From Streptomyces sabulosicollis (GTDB taxonomy: Bacteria > Actinomycetota > Actinomycetes > Streptomycetales > Streptomycetaceae): DNA of 49,804 bases. The notes below the pieces were generated by a model. That model was not told where the DNA came from. It searched no databases and worked only from the letters and a program-made list of their open reading frames with translations. Location: NCBI RefSeq assembly GCF_016103465.1, contig NZ_JAEEAP010000013.1, positions 1-49,804 on the forward strand, read 5' to 3'. The number at the start of each line of letters is the position of its first letter. The stretch's first letter is position 1. This document shows positions 15,992-26,282 of the stretch, in pieces. The position numbers were made by a program, and so were the translations under genes.

Positions 15992-18958
15992 ATGAAGCTC
16001 AGACGCACGGTGAGATCGAGCGGCGCGGTGGTGGCACTGGCCGCGCTGCTCCTGGGGGGACTGGCCGCGGCGCCCGCGGCCCCCGCACCACCGCCGGCGG
16101 ACTCCGCCGGCGACGGGTTGTCCGTCTGGACCGCCCAGGTCACCAAGGGTCAGATTCCGCTGCTGCTCCGCGCCGGAGCGGACGGCACCGAGCTGGGGCG
16201 GCAGGTGCCCGAGAAGGGCACCGGCCCGGTCGAGCTCTACCTCACCGCCGGGCAGGCCGCCGCATTGCGCGGCAAGGGCGTGCGGCTCACCGAGAAGAAG
16301 ATCTCCGCACAGAGCCGCAACCGGCTGAAGGCCGCGGGCGACGGCGTCTTCCGCCCCTACAGCGGCGATGGCGGGCTGGAGCAGGAGATCGTCGAGACCG
16401 GCCGGGCGCACCCCGGCCTCACCAAGGTCGTCAGCATCGGCAAGACCGGCCAGGGCAAGGACATCCTCGCCCTCAAGCTGAGCAAGGGCGCCGCGAAGAC
16501 CCGCGACGGCAGCAAGCCGTCGGTGCTCTACATGTCCAACCAGCACGCCCGTGAGTGGATCACGCCGGAGATGACCCGCCGGCTGATGCACTACTACCTC
16601 GACAACTACGGCAAGGACGACCGCGTCACCAGGATCGTGGACCGTACGGAGCTGTGGTTCGTGCTGTCGGCCAACCCGGACGGCTACGACTACACGCATC
16701 AGAGCCCGGCCAACCGCCAGTGGCGCAAGAACCTGCGCGACAACAACGGCGACGGCAAGATCACCTCGGGCGACGGCGTCGACCTCAACCGCAACTTCGG
16801 CTACAAGTGGGGCTACGACAACGAGGGTTCGTCCGCCGACCCGGCCGATGAGACCTACCGGGGCCCGGCCCCCGCCTCTGAGCCGGAGACCAAGGCGCTG
16901 GACGCCTTCGAGAAGCGCATCGGCTTCACCTACGGCATCAACTACCACTCGGCCGCCGAACTGCTGCTCTACGGCGTCGGCTGGCAGGTCGCCACTCCGA
17001 CCCCCGACGACGTCCTCTACAAGTCCCTCGCCGGCACCCCGGAGCACTCCGCGATCCCCGGCTACCATCCGCAGGTCTCCTCCGAGCTGTACACCACCAA
17101 CGGCGAGGCCGACGGCCACGCGGCGAACGTCAACGGCATGATGATGTTCACCCCGGAGATGTCGACGTGTCAGACCGCCTCCAACGTCGACCCCGACGAC
17201 GCCTGGCAGCCGCGCGACTGCGCGTCCGTCTTCACCTTCCCGGACGACGAGAAGCTGATCGCTCAGGAGTTCGCCAAGAACATCCCGTTCGCGCTCTCCG
17301 TCGCCGAGACGGCCGAACACCCCGACCGGCCCTCGTCGTCGGTCGGTATGAGCGCGCGGGACTTCACCCCGGACGCCTTCACCACGTCGTACGCGCGCGG
17401 CGCCGACCAGGACGTCTCGGTGACCGTCCGCAAGAGCGTCCGTGACAAGAAGCTCAACTACCGCGTGGACGGCGGCCGTACCCGCACCGCCCCGCTGAAG
17501 GCGTGGCGGGGCGGCGAGACCTACGGCGGCGAGGACAACATCCGCTTCGACCAGTACCGCGCCGCCGTCAAGGGCGCAGACCCCGGGCAGAAGGTCAAGG
17601 TCTGGTTCACCGGCCGTACGAAGAACGGCAAGCGGACCGTCAGTGAGCCGTTCACCTACACCGTGGCGAAGCGGCCCCGCGCCGACACGCTGGTGATCGC
17701 CGAGGAGGGCGGCACCTCCCCGGCCCGGCACACCGCCGCGTACACCCGGGCGCTGGCCGACAACGGCCGTAAGGCGGCCGTCTGGGACGTGGCCACCCAA
17801 GGGGCGCCGTCCGCGCTCGGAGTGCTGAGCCACTTCAGGACGGTGCTGTGGTACACCGGCGCCGAGCGGCCCGGCGGCCCGACCCTGCTCGCGGTGCGCG
17901 ACTTCCTCAACGAGGGCGGCAAGCTGATCACCACCGGTGAGCGGGCGGGCGGCAGCTCCGAGGTGGGACCGGCCGACACCGACGACTTCAGCCAGTACTA
18001 TCTCGGCGCCGACAGCCGGCTCACCCTGAAGTCGCCCACCGCCTTCCAGGGCGCCGGCGCGCTCGCGGGCACCGGCGCGGACCTGGGGGACGCCCCCGGC
18101 AACCCCCTGGACGCCGCGGGCGCCTACACCGTGACCTCCGACGTCCTGCCGCCCGAGGACTTCCCCCAGTTCCGCAGCGCGGGCGCGGGGGAGTACCCGA
18201 ACACCCGCACCCCCTACCAGCCGTACGAGGGCGACTGGATGGCCGCCGCGGGCCACCGTGACAACTCCTGGATGCGGCTGTCCCGCACGGTGGACCTGAC
18301 CGGTGTGTCCGCCGCCGACGAACCGGCCCTGGCCTTCCGGCTCAGCTACGACACCGAGCCCGGCTACGACCATGTGATCATCGAGGCGCGCACCGCGGGC
18401 CAGGACGACTGGACCACCCTCCCCGACGCGAACGGCGGCTCCTCCACCGAGGTGCCCACCGAGTGCGAGGCGGGCTTCCTGCTGAACCTGCACCCGTTCC
18501 TGAAGCACTACCTGACCCCCGGCGACGACGGCTGCGCCGCGCGGGGCAGCACGGGCTCCTGGAACAGCCTGTCGGGCTCCTCCGAGGGGTGGCGGCCGGT
18601 CTCGCTGCACCTGAGCGGCTACGCGGGCAAGAAGGTCGAGCTGGCGCTGTCGTACGTCACCGACCCGGGCACCGGCGGCCGGGGCGCCTTCGTGGACGGC
18701 ACCGAGCTCACCGTCGGCGGTACCGCCGAGGACTCCGAGGGCTTCGAGACGGCGCTCGGCCCCTGGTCGGTGCCGGGAGCGCCGGAGGGCAGCCCGGCGA
18801 ACGCCGGGGACTGGTCCCGTTCCCGGGAGCTCTTCCACACCGTCGCGGGCGTCACCACGCGGGACACCGTGCTGCTGGGATTCGGCCTGGAGCACGTCCC
18901 GGACAGTGCCCAGAGGGCCCGGCTGGTGGGCGACGCGCTGCGTGCGCTGCGTCGTTGA
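15992..18958 (+). CDS. Secreted zinc carboxypeptidase, peptidase M14 family, multidomain
   Basis: 988 aa. A Sec signal peptide (MKLRRTVRSSGAVVALAALL, cleavage after APAAPA or nearby) and a propeptide-like region precede an M14 domain at residues about 115-440. Zinc ligands are H185 and E188 in NQHAREW and H319 in INYHSA. Substrate-binding LNRNFGYKWG is preceded by a Ca-loop-like DNNGDGKITSGDG. E389 in MMFTPEMS is the likely catalytic Glu. The C-terminal half (about 450-988) has a beta-rich segment, a flavodoxin/GATase-like stretch (VLWYTGAERPGG) and a region resembling the immune inhibitor A C-terminal module (LSYDTEPGYDHVIIEA, GAFVDGTELTVGG). It probably trims extracellular peptides. SD GGGGGG and ATG at 15992 are clear. 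It is monocistronic. Confidence 0.92.
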   Translation: MKLRRTVRSSGAVVALAALLLGGLAAAPAAPAPPPADSAGDGLSVWTAQVTKGQIPLLLRAGADGTELGRQVPEKGTGPVELYLTAGQAAALRGKGVRLTEKKISAQSRNRLKAAGDGVFRPYSGDGGLEQEIVETGRAHPGLTKVVSIGKTGQGKDILALKLSKGAAKTRDGSKPSVLYMSNQHAREWITPEMTRRLMHYYLDNYGKDDRVTRIVDRTELWFVLSANPDGYDYTHQSPANRQWRKNLRDNNGDGKITSGDGVDLNRNFGYKWGYDNEGSSADPADETYRGPAPASEPETKALDAFEKRIGFTYGINYHSAAELLLYGVGWQVATPTPDDVLYKSLAGTPEHSAIPGYHPQVSSELYTTNGEADGHAANVNGMMMFTPEMSTCQTASNVDPDDAWQPRDCASVFTFPDDEKLIAQEFAKNIPFALSVAETAEHPDRPSSSVGMSARDFTPDAFTTSYARGADQDVSVTVRKSVRDKKLNYRVDGGRTRTAPLKAWRGGETYGGEDNIRFDQYRAAVKGADPGQKVKVWFTGRTKNGKRTVSEPFTYTVAKRPRADTLVIAEEGGTSPARHTAAYTRALADNGRKAAVWDVATQGAPSALGVLSHFRTVLWYTGAERPGGPTLLAVRDFLNEGGKLITTGERAGGSSEVGPADTDDFSQYYLGADSRLTLKSPTAFQGAGALAGTGADLGDAPGNPLDAAGAYTVTSDVLPPEDFPQFRSAGAGEYPNTRTPYQPYEGDWMAAAGHRDNSWMRLSRTVDLTGVSAADEPALAFRLSYDTEPGYDHVIIEARTAGQDDWTTLPDANGGSSTEVPTECEAGFLLNLHPFLKHYLTPGDDGCAARGSTGSWNSLSGSSEGWRPVSLHLSGYAGKKVELALSYVTDPGTGGRGAFVDGTELTVGGTAEDSEGFETALGPWSVPGAPEGSPANAGDWSRSRELFHTVAGVTTRDTVLLGFGLEHVPDSAQRARLVGDALRALRR

Positions 18959-18982
18959 CAGCGCGTGACACATCGTGACTGA

Positions 18983-19025
18983 ATCGGCGGTCCGTACCAC
19001 TTTCCGGTGGTCATGGGCCGCCGAT
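18983..19025. terminator. Hairpin terminator after the carboxypeptidase gene
   Basis: ATCGGCGGTCC (18983-18993) pairs with GGGCCGCCGAT (19015-19025) over 11 bp including one G-U, with an inner ACCAC/GTGGT stem (18996-19000 with 19007-19011). It isolates the glycolytic operon from the upstream gene. Confidence 0.7.
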
Positions 19026-19030
19026 GCCAA

Positions 19031-20138
<1,108 letters not shown>

Positions 20139-20165
20139 CCGCCGTCCCGATGCGCTAGGAAACGG

Positions 20166-20194
20166 GGCCCGCTACGACGCCGTCGTAACGGGCC
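20166..20194 (+). terminator. Intercistronic hairpin between gap and pgk
   Basis: GGCCCG-c-TACGAC (20166-20178) pairs with GTCGTA-a-CGGGCC (20182-20194): 12 pairs with one mismatch and a GCC loop. It could be a partial terminator or an mRNA-stabilising 3' structure for gap. Confidence 0.6.
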
Positions 20195-20221
20195 GCGATC
20201 CATGATCAAGGAGTCATCCCT

Positions 20222-21424
20222 GTGAAGACGATTGACGATCTTCAGGTCGCCGGGCAGCGGGTCTTCGTCCGCGCCGATCTGAACGTCCCGCTCGACGGCG
20301 AGACGATCACCGACGACGGCCGGATCCGCGCGGCCGTCCCGACGATCACCAAGCTCCTGGACCGGGGCGCCAAGGTGATCGTCGCCTCGCACCTGGGCCG
20401 CCCCAAGGGCGCCCCGGACCCCCAGTACTCGCTCGCCCCCGTCGCCCGGCGGCTCGGCGAACTCCTCGGCAAGCAGGTCGCCTTCGCGACCGACACCGTG
20501 GACGAGAGCGCGCGGGCCACCGTGGGGGCGCTCGGTGACGGCGAGGTCGCGCTGCTGGAGAACCTGCGCTTCAACGCCGGTGAGACCAGTAAGGACGACG
20601 CCGAGCGCGGCGCCTTCGCCGACCGGCTCGCCGTCCTCGCCGACCTCTACGTGGGCGACGGCTTCGGCGCGGTCCACCGCAAGCACGCCTCGGTGTACGA
20701 CCTCCCGGCGCGGCTGCCGCACGCCGCGGGCGACCTGATCGCCGCCGAGCTCTCGGTCCTGAAGAAGCTCACCGAGGACGTCAAGCGGCCCTACGCGGTG
20801 GTCCTCGGCGGTGCCAAGGTCTCCGACAAGCTCGGCGTGATCGACCACCTCCTGGAGAAGGCCGACCGCATCCTGATCGGCGGCGGCATGGCCTACACCT
20901 TCCTCAAGGCCCAGGGCCACGAGGTCGGCGGCTCGCTGCTGCAGGAGGACCAGGTCCCGGCGGTCCAGGACTATCTGCGCCGGGCCAAGGAGCGCGGTGT
21001 GGAGTTCGTGCTACCGGTCGATGTCACGGCCGCGTCCGAATTCCCGGACCTGAAGACCAAGGCCCCCGCGAACCCGCGGCTCATCGCCGCGGACGCGATC
21101 CCGGCCGACCTCCAGGGGCTGGACATCGGCCCGGAGACCCGCAAGCTGTACGCCTCGAAGCTGGCCGACGCGGCCACCGTCTTCTGGAACGGCCCCATGG
21201 GCGTCTTCGAGCACCCCGACTTCGCCGAGGGCACCCGGGCCGTGGCCCAGGCGCTCGTGGAGAGCCCGGCCTTCACCGTGGTCGGCGGCGGCGACTCCGC
21301 CGCGGCCGTACGCATCCTGGGCTTCGACGAGAACGCTTTCGGCCACATCTCGACCGGCGGTGGAGCGAGCCTCGAATACCTCGAGGGCAAGACGCTCCCC
21401 GGCCTCGCCGCACTGGAGGACTGA
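20222..21424 (+). CDS. pgk: Phosphoglycerate kinase
   Basis: PGK transfers phosphate from 1,3-bisphosphoglycerate to ADP. The 400-aa product shows [12 protein letters not shown] (residues about 15-26), SHLGRPKG (near 57), [10 protein letters not shown] (near 111), [14 protein letters not shown] and the C-terminal nucleotide-site motif [11 protein letters not shown]. The length fits bacterial PGK (390-400 aa). GTG at 20222 has AAGGAG 8 nt upstream. The tpiA start lies 5 nt after its stop. Confidence 0.98.
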   Translation: MKTIDDLQVAGQRVFVRADLNVPLDGETITDDGRIRAAVPTITKLLDRGAKVIVASHLGRPKGAPDPQYSLAPVARRLGELLGKQVAFATDTVDESARATVGALGDGEVALLENLRFNAGETSKDDAERGAFADRLAVLADLYVGDGFGAVHRKHASVYDLPARLPHAAGDLIAAELSVLKKLTEDVKRPYAVVLGGAKVSDKLGVIDHLLEKADRILIGGGMAYTFLKAQGHEVGGSLLQEDQVPAVQDYLRRAKERGVEFVLPVDVTAASEFPDLKTKAPANPRLIAADAIPADLQGLDIGPETRKLYASKLADAATVFWNGPMGVFEHPDFAEGTRAVAQALVESPAFTVVGGGDSAAAVRILGFDENAFGHISTGGGASLEYLEGKTLPGLAALED

Positions 21425-21429
21425 ACACC

Positions 21430-22206
21430 GTGAGTGACCGTATGCCGCTGATGGCGGGCAACTGGAAGATGAACCTCAACCACCTCGAGGCCATCGCCCA
21501 CGTCCAGAAGCTCGCCTTCGGGCTCGCCGACAAGGACTACGAGGCCGTGGAGGTCGCGGTGCTGCCGCCCTTCACCGATCTGCGGTCGGTGCAGACCCTG
21601 GTCGAGGGCGACAAGCTGAAGATCAAGTACGGCGCCCAGGACATCTCGGCACATGACTCCGGCGCCTACACCGGCGAGATTTCCGGCCCGATGCTGGCCA
21701 AGCTGAAGTGCGCCTACGCCGTCGTCGGGCACTCGGAGCGGCGCCAGTACCACGACGAGACCGACGAGCTGTGCAACGCCAAGGTCAAGGCGGCCTTCCG
21801 CAACGACCTCACCCCGATCCTGTGCGTCGGCGAGGGCCTCGACGTCCGTAAGGCGGGCAACCAGGTCGCGCACACCCTCGCCCAGGTGGACGGGGGCCTG
21901 AAGGACGTCCCCGCCGAGCAGGCCGAGACCATCGTGATCGCCTACGAGCCGGTCTGGGCGATCGGCACCGGCGAGGTCGCGACCCCCGAGGACGCCCAGG
22001 AGGTCTGCGGTGCGATCCGCGGCCGGCTCGCCGAGCTCTACGGCCAGGAGGTCGCCGACAAGGTCCGGATCCAGTACGGCGGCTCGGTGAAGTCCGGGAA
22101 CGTCGCCGCGATCATGGCCCAGCCGGACGTGGACGGCGCACTGATCGGGGGCGCCTCGCTGGACGCGGACGAATTCGTCAAGATCGTTCGTTTCCGCGAC
22201 CAGTGA
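21430..22206 (+). CDS. tpiA: Triosephosphate isomerase
   Basis: TIM interconverts dihydroxyacetone phosphate and glyceraldehyde 3-phosphate. The 258-aa beta/alpha barrel starts [12 protein letters not shown] (catalytic Asn-Lys), has the catalytic His in [10 protein letters not shown] (near residue 100), the catalytic Glu and loop 6 in [14 protein letters not shown] (near 170-183), and the phosphate-binding YGGSVKSGN near 218. GTG at 21430 is 5 nt after the pgk stop, with GGAGG in the end of pgk. An internal ATG five codons in is an alternative start. Confidence 0.98.
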   Translation: MSDRMPLMAGNWKMNLNHLEAIAHVQKLAFGLADKDYEAVEVAVLPPFTDLRSVQTLVEGDKLKIKYGAQDISAHDSGAYTGEISGPMLAKLKCAYAVVGHSERRQYHDETDELCNAKVKAAFRNDLTPILCVGEGLDVRKAGNQVAHTLAQVDGGLKDVPAEQAETIVIAYEPVWAIGTGEVATPEDAQEVCGAIRGRLAELYGQEVADKVRIQYGGSVKSGNVAAIMAQPDVDGALIGGASLDADEFVKIVRFRDQ

Positions 22207-22237
22207 GTAGGCCCTAGCGCGCGCGTCGTCGTACCCT

Positions 22238-22281
22238 GTCGGGGGTCGAGGCGGTGGGAATCGCACCGTCCGGCCCCCGAC
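22238..22281 (+). promoter_or_regulatory. Two-tier stem-loop in the tpiA-secG spacer
   Basis: An outer stem GTCGGGGG (22238-22245) with CCCCCGAC (22274-22281) encloses an inner stem GCGGTG/CACCGT (22251-22256 with 22264-22269). It could end the glycolytic transcript or shape the secG leader. It lies 32 nt before the secG start. Confidence 0.55.
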
Positions 22282-22313
22282 GTCCGTACAAGCCCGAGAA
22301 GGTTGGTCCAGCC

Positions 22314-22547
22314 GTGATCATGGGGTTCTCGATCGCCCTCATCATCTTCAGCCTCCTGTTGATGATGTTGGTGCTCATGCACAAGGGGAAGGGCGGCGGC
22401 CTGTCCGACATGTTCGGTGGCGGCATGCAGTCCTCGGTGGGCGGCTCCTCGGTCGCCGAGCGCAACCTGGACCGCATCACCGTGGTGGTCGGGCTGCTGT
22501 GGTTCGTCTGCATCGTCGCGCTCGGGCTGCTGATGAAGCTCGACTGA
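22314..22547 (+). CDS. secG: Preprotein translocase subunit SecG
   Basis: SecG is the small two-TM partner of SecYE that aids protein export. The 77-aa product has TM1 (GFSIALIIFSLLLMMLVLM), the conserved cytoplasmic loop HKGKGGGLSDMFGGG and TM2 (ITVVVGLLWFVCIVALGLLM). The GTG at 22314 is chosen because GAGAAGG lies upstream at 22296-22302; the frame is open 20 codons further, and an ATG two codons in is another option. secG next to tpiA is a conserved actinobacterial arrangement. Confidence 0.95.
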   Translation: MIMGFSIALIIFSLLLMMLVLMHKGKGGGLSDMFGGGMQSSVGGSSVAERNLDRITVVVGLLWFVCIVALGLLMKLD

Positions 22548-22555
22548 GGCTCCGG

Positions 22556-22608
22556 CGGGTCCCGTCCGGGGCCCGGCTGACGCCCGATAACTGACGTACC
22601 GTCGTCAG
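22556..22608 (+). terminator. Tandem hairpins after secG
   Basis: The first stem is CGGGTCCC (22556-22563) with GGGGCCCG (22568-22575), including one G-U. The second is CTGACG (22591-22596) with CGTCAG (22603-22608). Together they probably terminate the secG transcript before the rbpA promoter. Confidence 0.6.
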
Positions 22609-22670
22609 CGGGGCCCATATGCGGCCTATGATGGCATGGCGTCCTCGGTGACGGGTGTAACTTCTCTCAC

Positions 22671-22698
22671 TGGACGCGCGTTGGGCCTTACGTAGACT
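22671..22698 (+). promoter_or_regulatory. Candidate rbpA promoter
   Basis: TGGACG (22671-22676, 4/6) and TAGACT (22693-22698) are 16 nt apart, giving a leader of about 60 nt. In S. coelicolor rbpA is also transcribed by sigma-R; no clear GGAAT-N18/19-GTT element was found here. Confidence 0.4.
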
Positions 22699-22763
22699 GG
22701 GGCGCCGGGCGGCGAAGCTGCCAATCGAGGCTTCGCGGCACCATCACGCAGGGAGTTACGACC

Positions 22764-23099
22764 GTGGCAAGTGGCAACGCGATCCGTGGAAGTCGGGTCG
22801 GGGCGGGGCCGATGGGAGAAGCCGAGCGAGGCGAATCGGCGCCGCGCCTGCGCATCTCCTTCTGGTGCTCGAACGGGCATGAGACCGTGCCGAGCTTCGC
22901 CAGCGACGCGCAGATCCCTGACACGTGGGACTGCCCCCGCTGCGGCTTCCCGGCCGGCAAGGACCGGGACAACCCGCCGGACCCGCCGCGCACCGAGCCG
23001 TACAAGACGCATCTGGCGTACGTACGGGAGCGGCGCAGCGACGCCGACGGTGAGGCGATCCTCGCCGAGGCACTCGCCAAGCTCCGGGGCGAGATCTAG
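22764..23099 (+). CDS. rbpA: RNA polymerase-binding protein RbpA
   Basis: RbpA is an actinobacterial transcription factor that binds the principal sigma factor and RNA polymerase, stabilises the open complex and affects rifampicin tolerance. The 111-aa product has a flexible N-terminal tail (ASGNAIRGSRVGAGPMGEAE), the RbpA core with zinc-type ligands (FWCSNGHE and DCPRCGFPAG, residues about 34-61), a basic linker with RTEPYKTHLAYVRERRS and the C-terminal sigma-interacting helix (DGEAILAEALAKLR). GTG at 22764 has GGGAG upstream. It has its own promoter candidate and terminator. Confidence 0.97.
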   Translation: MASGNAIRGSRVGAGPMGEAERGESAPRLRISFWCSNGHETVPSFASDAQIPDTWDCPRCGFPAGKDRDNPPDPPRTEPYKTHLAYVRERRSDADGEAILAEALAKLRGEI

Positions 23100-23116
23100 A
23101 CACACAGCGCGGTACG

Positions 23117-23162
23117 ACGGCCCGGCCGGGCACCTCCTGCGAGGGGTGCGCGGCCGGGCCGT
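23117..23162 (+). terminator. Long hairpin terminator of rbpA
   Basis: A perfect 12-bp stem, ACGGCCCGGCCG (23117-23128) with its complement (23151-23162), encloses an inner GCACC/GGTGC stem. It begins 17 nt after the rbpA stop. Confidence 0.8.
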
Positions 23163-23255
23163 TGTCAGTGGTGCGGGCTACGGTCGTGGGGTGCTGGACA
23201 CCCGGGGGCCGTCCCACCGGGTGGGGCCGGTCCACGAGACGTAGGGGGGATCGTC

Positions 23256-24494
23256 ATGGCCGCGGTGGACGCCGGTGAGCTGGGCGCCGGGAAACCGGCG
23301 GTGCCCGCGTGGCGCGGGGGGTTCGGGCGGCTGTGGGCGGCCGCGGTCGTCTCCCGGTTCGGGGACGCCCTGCGGGGCGCGGCGCTGCCGCTGCTGGCCG
23401 TCTCGCTGACCGATTCGCCGGTGCTGGTCTCGCTCGTGACCGCCTGCGGCTTCCTGCCCTGGCTGCTGTTCGGGCTGATCGGCGGGGCGATCGCGGACCG
23501 GGTGGACCAGCGGCGGGCGATGTGGGCGGTGGACGGCGTGCGGGCCGTCCTGACGGCGGGGTTCGCCGTCGCGGTGTGGCTGGACCGGGCCACCATCGGG
23601 CTGCTGCTCGCCCTCGCCTTCGCCCTCACCACGCTGCAGACCCTGTTCGACAACGCGGCCACGGCGCTGCTGCCGTCCGTGGTGGGGCAGGAGGCGCTGG
23701 GCCGGGCCAACGCCCGGCTGATGACCGGGCAGGAGGTCATGGGCCGGTTCGTGGGCGCCCCGCTGGTGCCGGTGCTGCTCGGCCTCGGCGCCGCGATGCC
23801 GTACGCGGCGGACGCGGCCACCTATCTCGCCGCCGCCGCGCTGGTCGCCTCGCTGCGGGCGGCGCCCCCCGAGCGGGCCCCGCGCCCGCCGGGCGGGTCG
23901 CTGCGGCGCGATATCGCCGAGGGCCTGGCGGTGCTGTGGCGGGACCGCACGCTGCGGGCGCTGTGCGCGTCCACCACGCTGTGCAACATCGGCATCGGCG
24001 CTCTCATCGCCACCCTGGTGCTGCACATCACCGGCTGGCTGGACGCCGGGAACACCGGCTACGCGGCCGTCATCACCGTCTACGGGATCGGCAGCGTGGC
24101 CGGGGGGCTGGTGGCGGCCCGGCTCACCGAGAAGCTGGGGCGCGCCCGCGCCCTCCTGATGTGCGGCACCGCGCAGATCGGCGCCCTGGTCGCACTCGGG
24201 GCGATACGGAGCCTGCCGGTCGCGGTCGCGGCCATGGGCCTCTTCGGTTTCGCGGGGATCGTCTGGAACGTCACCGAGGTGACGATGATGCAGCAGCGCA
24301 GCCCCGACGGGGCGCTGGGACGGGTGAGCGCCGCCTTCCGCACCCTGTCGGTCGCGGGCACCCCGCTCGGCGCGCTGCTGGGCGGGGTGATGGCCGAGGC
24401 GTGGGGGCTCAATACCCCCGCGCTGGGGGCCGCCGCGCTCTTCGTCTGCGGGGTCGCGGCCCTCGTTCCGGGAATGCGGTCCGCCATCAATTAG
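23256..24494 (+). CDS. MFS exporter (EntS/MFS_3-like)
   Basis: 412 aa, about 12 TM segments. It has an N-terminal LWAAAVVSRFGDALRGAALP, motif A-like GGAIADRVDQRRAM (near residue 75-88) and the NAATALLPSVVG sequence typical of the MFS_3 branch that includes enterobactin exporter EntS and macrolide pumps. The substrate is unknown. ATG at 23256 has GGGGGG about 6 nt upstream. It sits between rbpA and pgi on the same strand; the 42-nt gap to pgi allows co-transcription, but a functional link to glycolysis is not evident. Confidence 0.85.
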   Translation: MAAVDAGELGAGKPAVPAWRGGFGRLWAAAVVSRFGDALRGAALPLLAVSLTDSPVLVSLVTACGFLPWLLFGLIGGAIADRVDQRRAMWAVDGVRAVLTAGFAVAVWLDRATIGLLLALAFALTTLQTLFDNAATALLPSVVGQEALGRANARLMTGQEVMGRFVGAPLVPVLLGLGAAMPYAADAATYLAAAALVASLRAAPPERAPRPPGGSLRRDIAEGLAVLWRDRTLRALCASTTLCNIGIGALIATLVLHITGWLDAGNTGYAAVITVYGIGSVAGGLVAARLTEKLGRARALLMCGTAQIGALVALGAIRSLPVAVAAMGLFGFAGIVWNVTEVTMMQQRSPDGALGRVSAAFRTLSVAGTPLGALLGGVMAEAWGLNTPALGAAALFVCGVAALVPGMRSAIN

Positions 24495-24536
24495 GTTGGT
24501 GGCCACGGGGGCCAGGTACCGACGAGAAGTGGGCTG

Positions 24537-26198
24537 ATGTCCGAGATGAACATGGAAGGCCGCACCAGGCTGGACCAGCTGCCGGAATGGCACGCGCTGG
24601 CCGCACACCGCAAGGAGCTGGGCGACGCGCATCTGCGCGACCTGTTCGCGGGCGACCCGGAGCGCGGGCGCCGCCTCACCCTTCAGGTCGGCGATCTCCA
24701 CGTCGACTACTCCAAGCACCTGGTGACCGACGAGACCCTGCGGCTGCTGCGCGAGCTGGCGCGCGCCACCCAGGTGGCCGAGTTGCGCGACGCCATGTTC
24801 CGCGGCGAGCGGATCAACACCACCGAGAACCGCTCGGTGCTGCACATCGCGCTGCGCGCACCGCACTCCGCGGAGATCAAGGTGGACGGCGAGGACGTCG
24901 TCGGCGAAGTGCACGCCGTGCTCGCCAAGATGGCCGTCTTCGCCGACCGCGTCAGGTCCGGCGACTGGACCGGCCACACCGGCAAGCGGATCAAGAACAT
25001 CGTCAACATCGGTATCGGCGGCTCCGATCTGGGCCCGAAGATGGCGTACGAGGCGCTGCGCTCCTACAGCGACCGCTCGATGACGTTCCGGTTCGTCTCC
25101 AATGTGGACGGCGCGGATCTGCACGAGGCGGTGCGCGACCTCGACCCGGCCGAGACGCTGTTCATCGTCGCCTCCAAGACCTTCACCACCATCGAGACCA
25201 TCACCAACGCCGTCTCCGCCCGCGACTGGCTGCTGACCGGGCTGCGGGCCGGTCAGGAGGCCGTCGCCAAGCACTTCGTGGCGGTGTCGACCAACGCCGG
25301 CAAGGTCGCCGAGTTCGGCATCGACACGGACAACATGTTCGGGTTCTGGGACTGGGTCGGCGGGCGCTACTCCTACGACTCGGCAATCGGCCTCTCCCTG
25401 ATGGTCGCCATCGGCCCGGACTGCTTCCGCGAGATGCTGGCCGGCTTCCACCTGGTGGACGAGCACTTCTCCACCGCCCCGCCGGAGCAGAACGTTCCGC
25501 TGCTGATGGGCCTGCTGGGCATCTGGTACGGCAACTTCCACGGTGCCCAGGCGCATGCCGTCCTGCCGTACAGCCATTACCTGTCGCGGTTCACCGACTA
25601 TCTGCAGCAGCTGGACATGGAGTCCAACGGCAAGCACGTGGACCGGGACGGCGACCGCGTCGGCTGGCAGACCGGCCCCATCGTCTGGGGCACCCCCGGC
25701 ACCAACGGCCAGCACGCCTACTACCAGCTGCTCCACCAGGGCACCAAGCTGGTCCCGGCCGATCTGATCGGCTTCGCCCGGCCGGTGCAGGACCTGCCGC
25801 CCGGCCTGGAGTCCCACCACGACCTGCTGATGGCCAACCTCTTCGCCCAGGGCCAGGCGCTGGCCTTCGGCAAGACCGCCGAGGAGGTCGCCGCCGAGGG
25901 GGTGCCCGAGGAGCTGGTGCCGCACAAGACCTTCGACGGCAACCGCCCCACCACCACGATCCTCGCCCACGAGCTGACCCCGTCGGTGCTGGGCCAGCTG
26001 GTCGCCCTGTATGAGCACAAGGTCTTCGTCCAGGGCGCGGTGTGGAACATCGACTCCTTCGACCAGTGGGGGGTGGAGCTGGGCAAGGTGCTCGCCAAGC
26101 GCGTCGAGCCCGCCCTGACCGAGGGCGCCGAGGTGCCCGGTCTGGACTCCTCCACCGAGCACCTGGTCGCCACCTACCGCTCGCTGCGCGGCCGCTGA
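24537..26198 (+). CDS. pgi: Glucose-6-phosphate isomerase
   Basis: PGI interconverts glucose 6-phosphate and fructose 6-phosphate, the branch point between glycolysis and the pentose phosphate genes on the opposite strand. The 553-aa product has [18 protein letters not shown] (near residue 155), phosphate-binding [13 protein letters not shown] (near 213-225), the PGI signature [15 protein letters not shown] (near 277-291), [15 protein letters not shown] with the catalytic His (near 392), and QWGVELGK near the C-terminus with the catalytic Lys nearby. ATG at 24537 is taken because GAGAAG lies upstream; ATGs at codons 3 and 5 are close alternatives. Confidence 0.98.
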   Translation: MSEMNMEGRTRLDQLPEWHALAAHRKELGDAHLRDLFAGDPERGRRLTLQVGDLHVDYSKHLVTDETLRLLRELARATQVAELRDAMFRGERINTTENRSVLHIALRAPHSAEIKVDGEDVVGEVHAVLAKMAVFADRVRSGDWTGHTGKRIKNIVNIGIGGSDLGPKMAYEALRSYSDRSMTFRFVSNVDGADLHEAVRDLDPAETLFIVASKTFTTIETITNAVSARDWLLTGLRAGQEAVAKHFVAVSTNAGKVAEFGIDTDNMFGFWDWVGGRYSYDSAIGLSLMVAIGPDCFREMLAGFHLVDEHFSTAPPEQNVPLLMGLLGIWYGNFHGAQAHAVLPYSHYLSRFTDYLQQLDMESNGKHVDRDGDRVGWQTGPIVWGTPGTNGQHAYYQLLHQGTKLVPADLIGFARPVQDLPPGLESHHDLLMANLFAQGQALAFGKTAEEVAAEGVPEELVPHKTFDGNRPTTTILAHELTPSVLGQLVALYEHKVFVQGAVWNIDSFDQWGVELGKVLAKRVEPALTEGAEVPGLDSSTEHLVATYRSLRGR

Positions 26199-26209
26199 GG
26201 CCCTTCGAG

Positions 26210-26262
26210 GCACACCGGCGATCCCCCGGGCGCCCGAAGCGCCCGGGGGATCGCCGGTGTGC
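26210..26262. terminator. Bidirectional terminator between pgi and pgl: perfect 24-bp hairpin
   Basis: Bases 26210-26233 and 26239-26262 are perfect inverted repeats of 24 bp around the 5-nt loop CCGAA. It lies 11 nt past the pgi stop and 20 nt past the convergent pgl stop, so it serves both the pgi transcript and the pentose phosphate operon. Confidence 0.92.
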
Positions 26263-26282
26263 GGTACGAGGGGGTACGAGGG

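Noticed and set aside
22640-22685. Sigma-R promoter for rbpA
   Set aside because: Known in S. coelicolor, but no GGAAT-N18/19-GTT match was found; GGGTGT...GTTG has the wrong spacing.
23256-26198. Horizontal acquisition of the MFS-pgi stretch
   Set aside because: GC content and codon use look like the neighbours, and no repeats, tRNA or integrase flank it.
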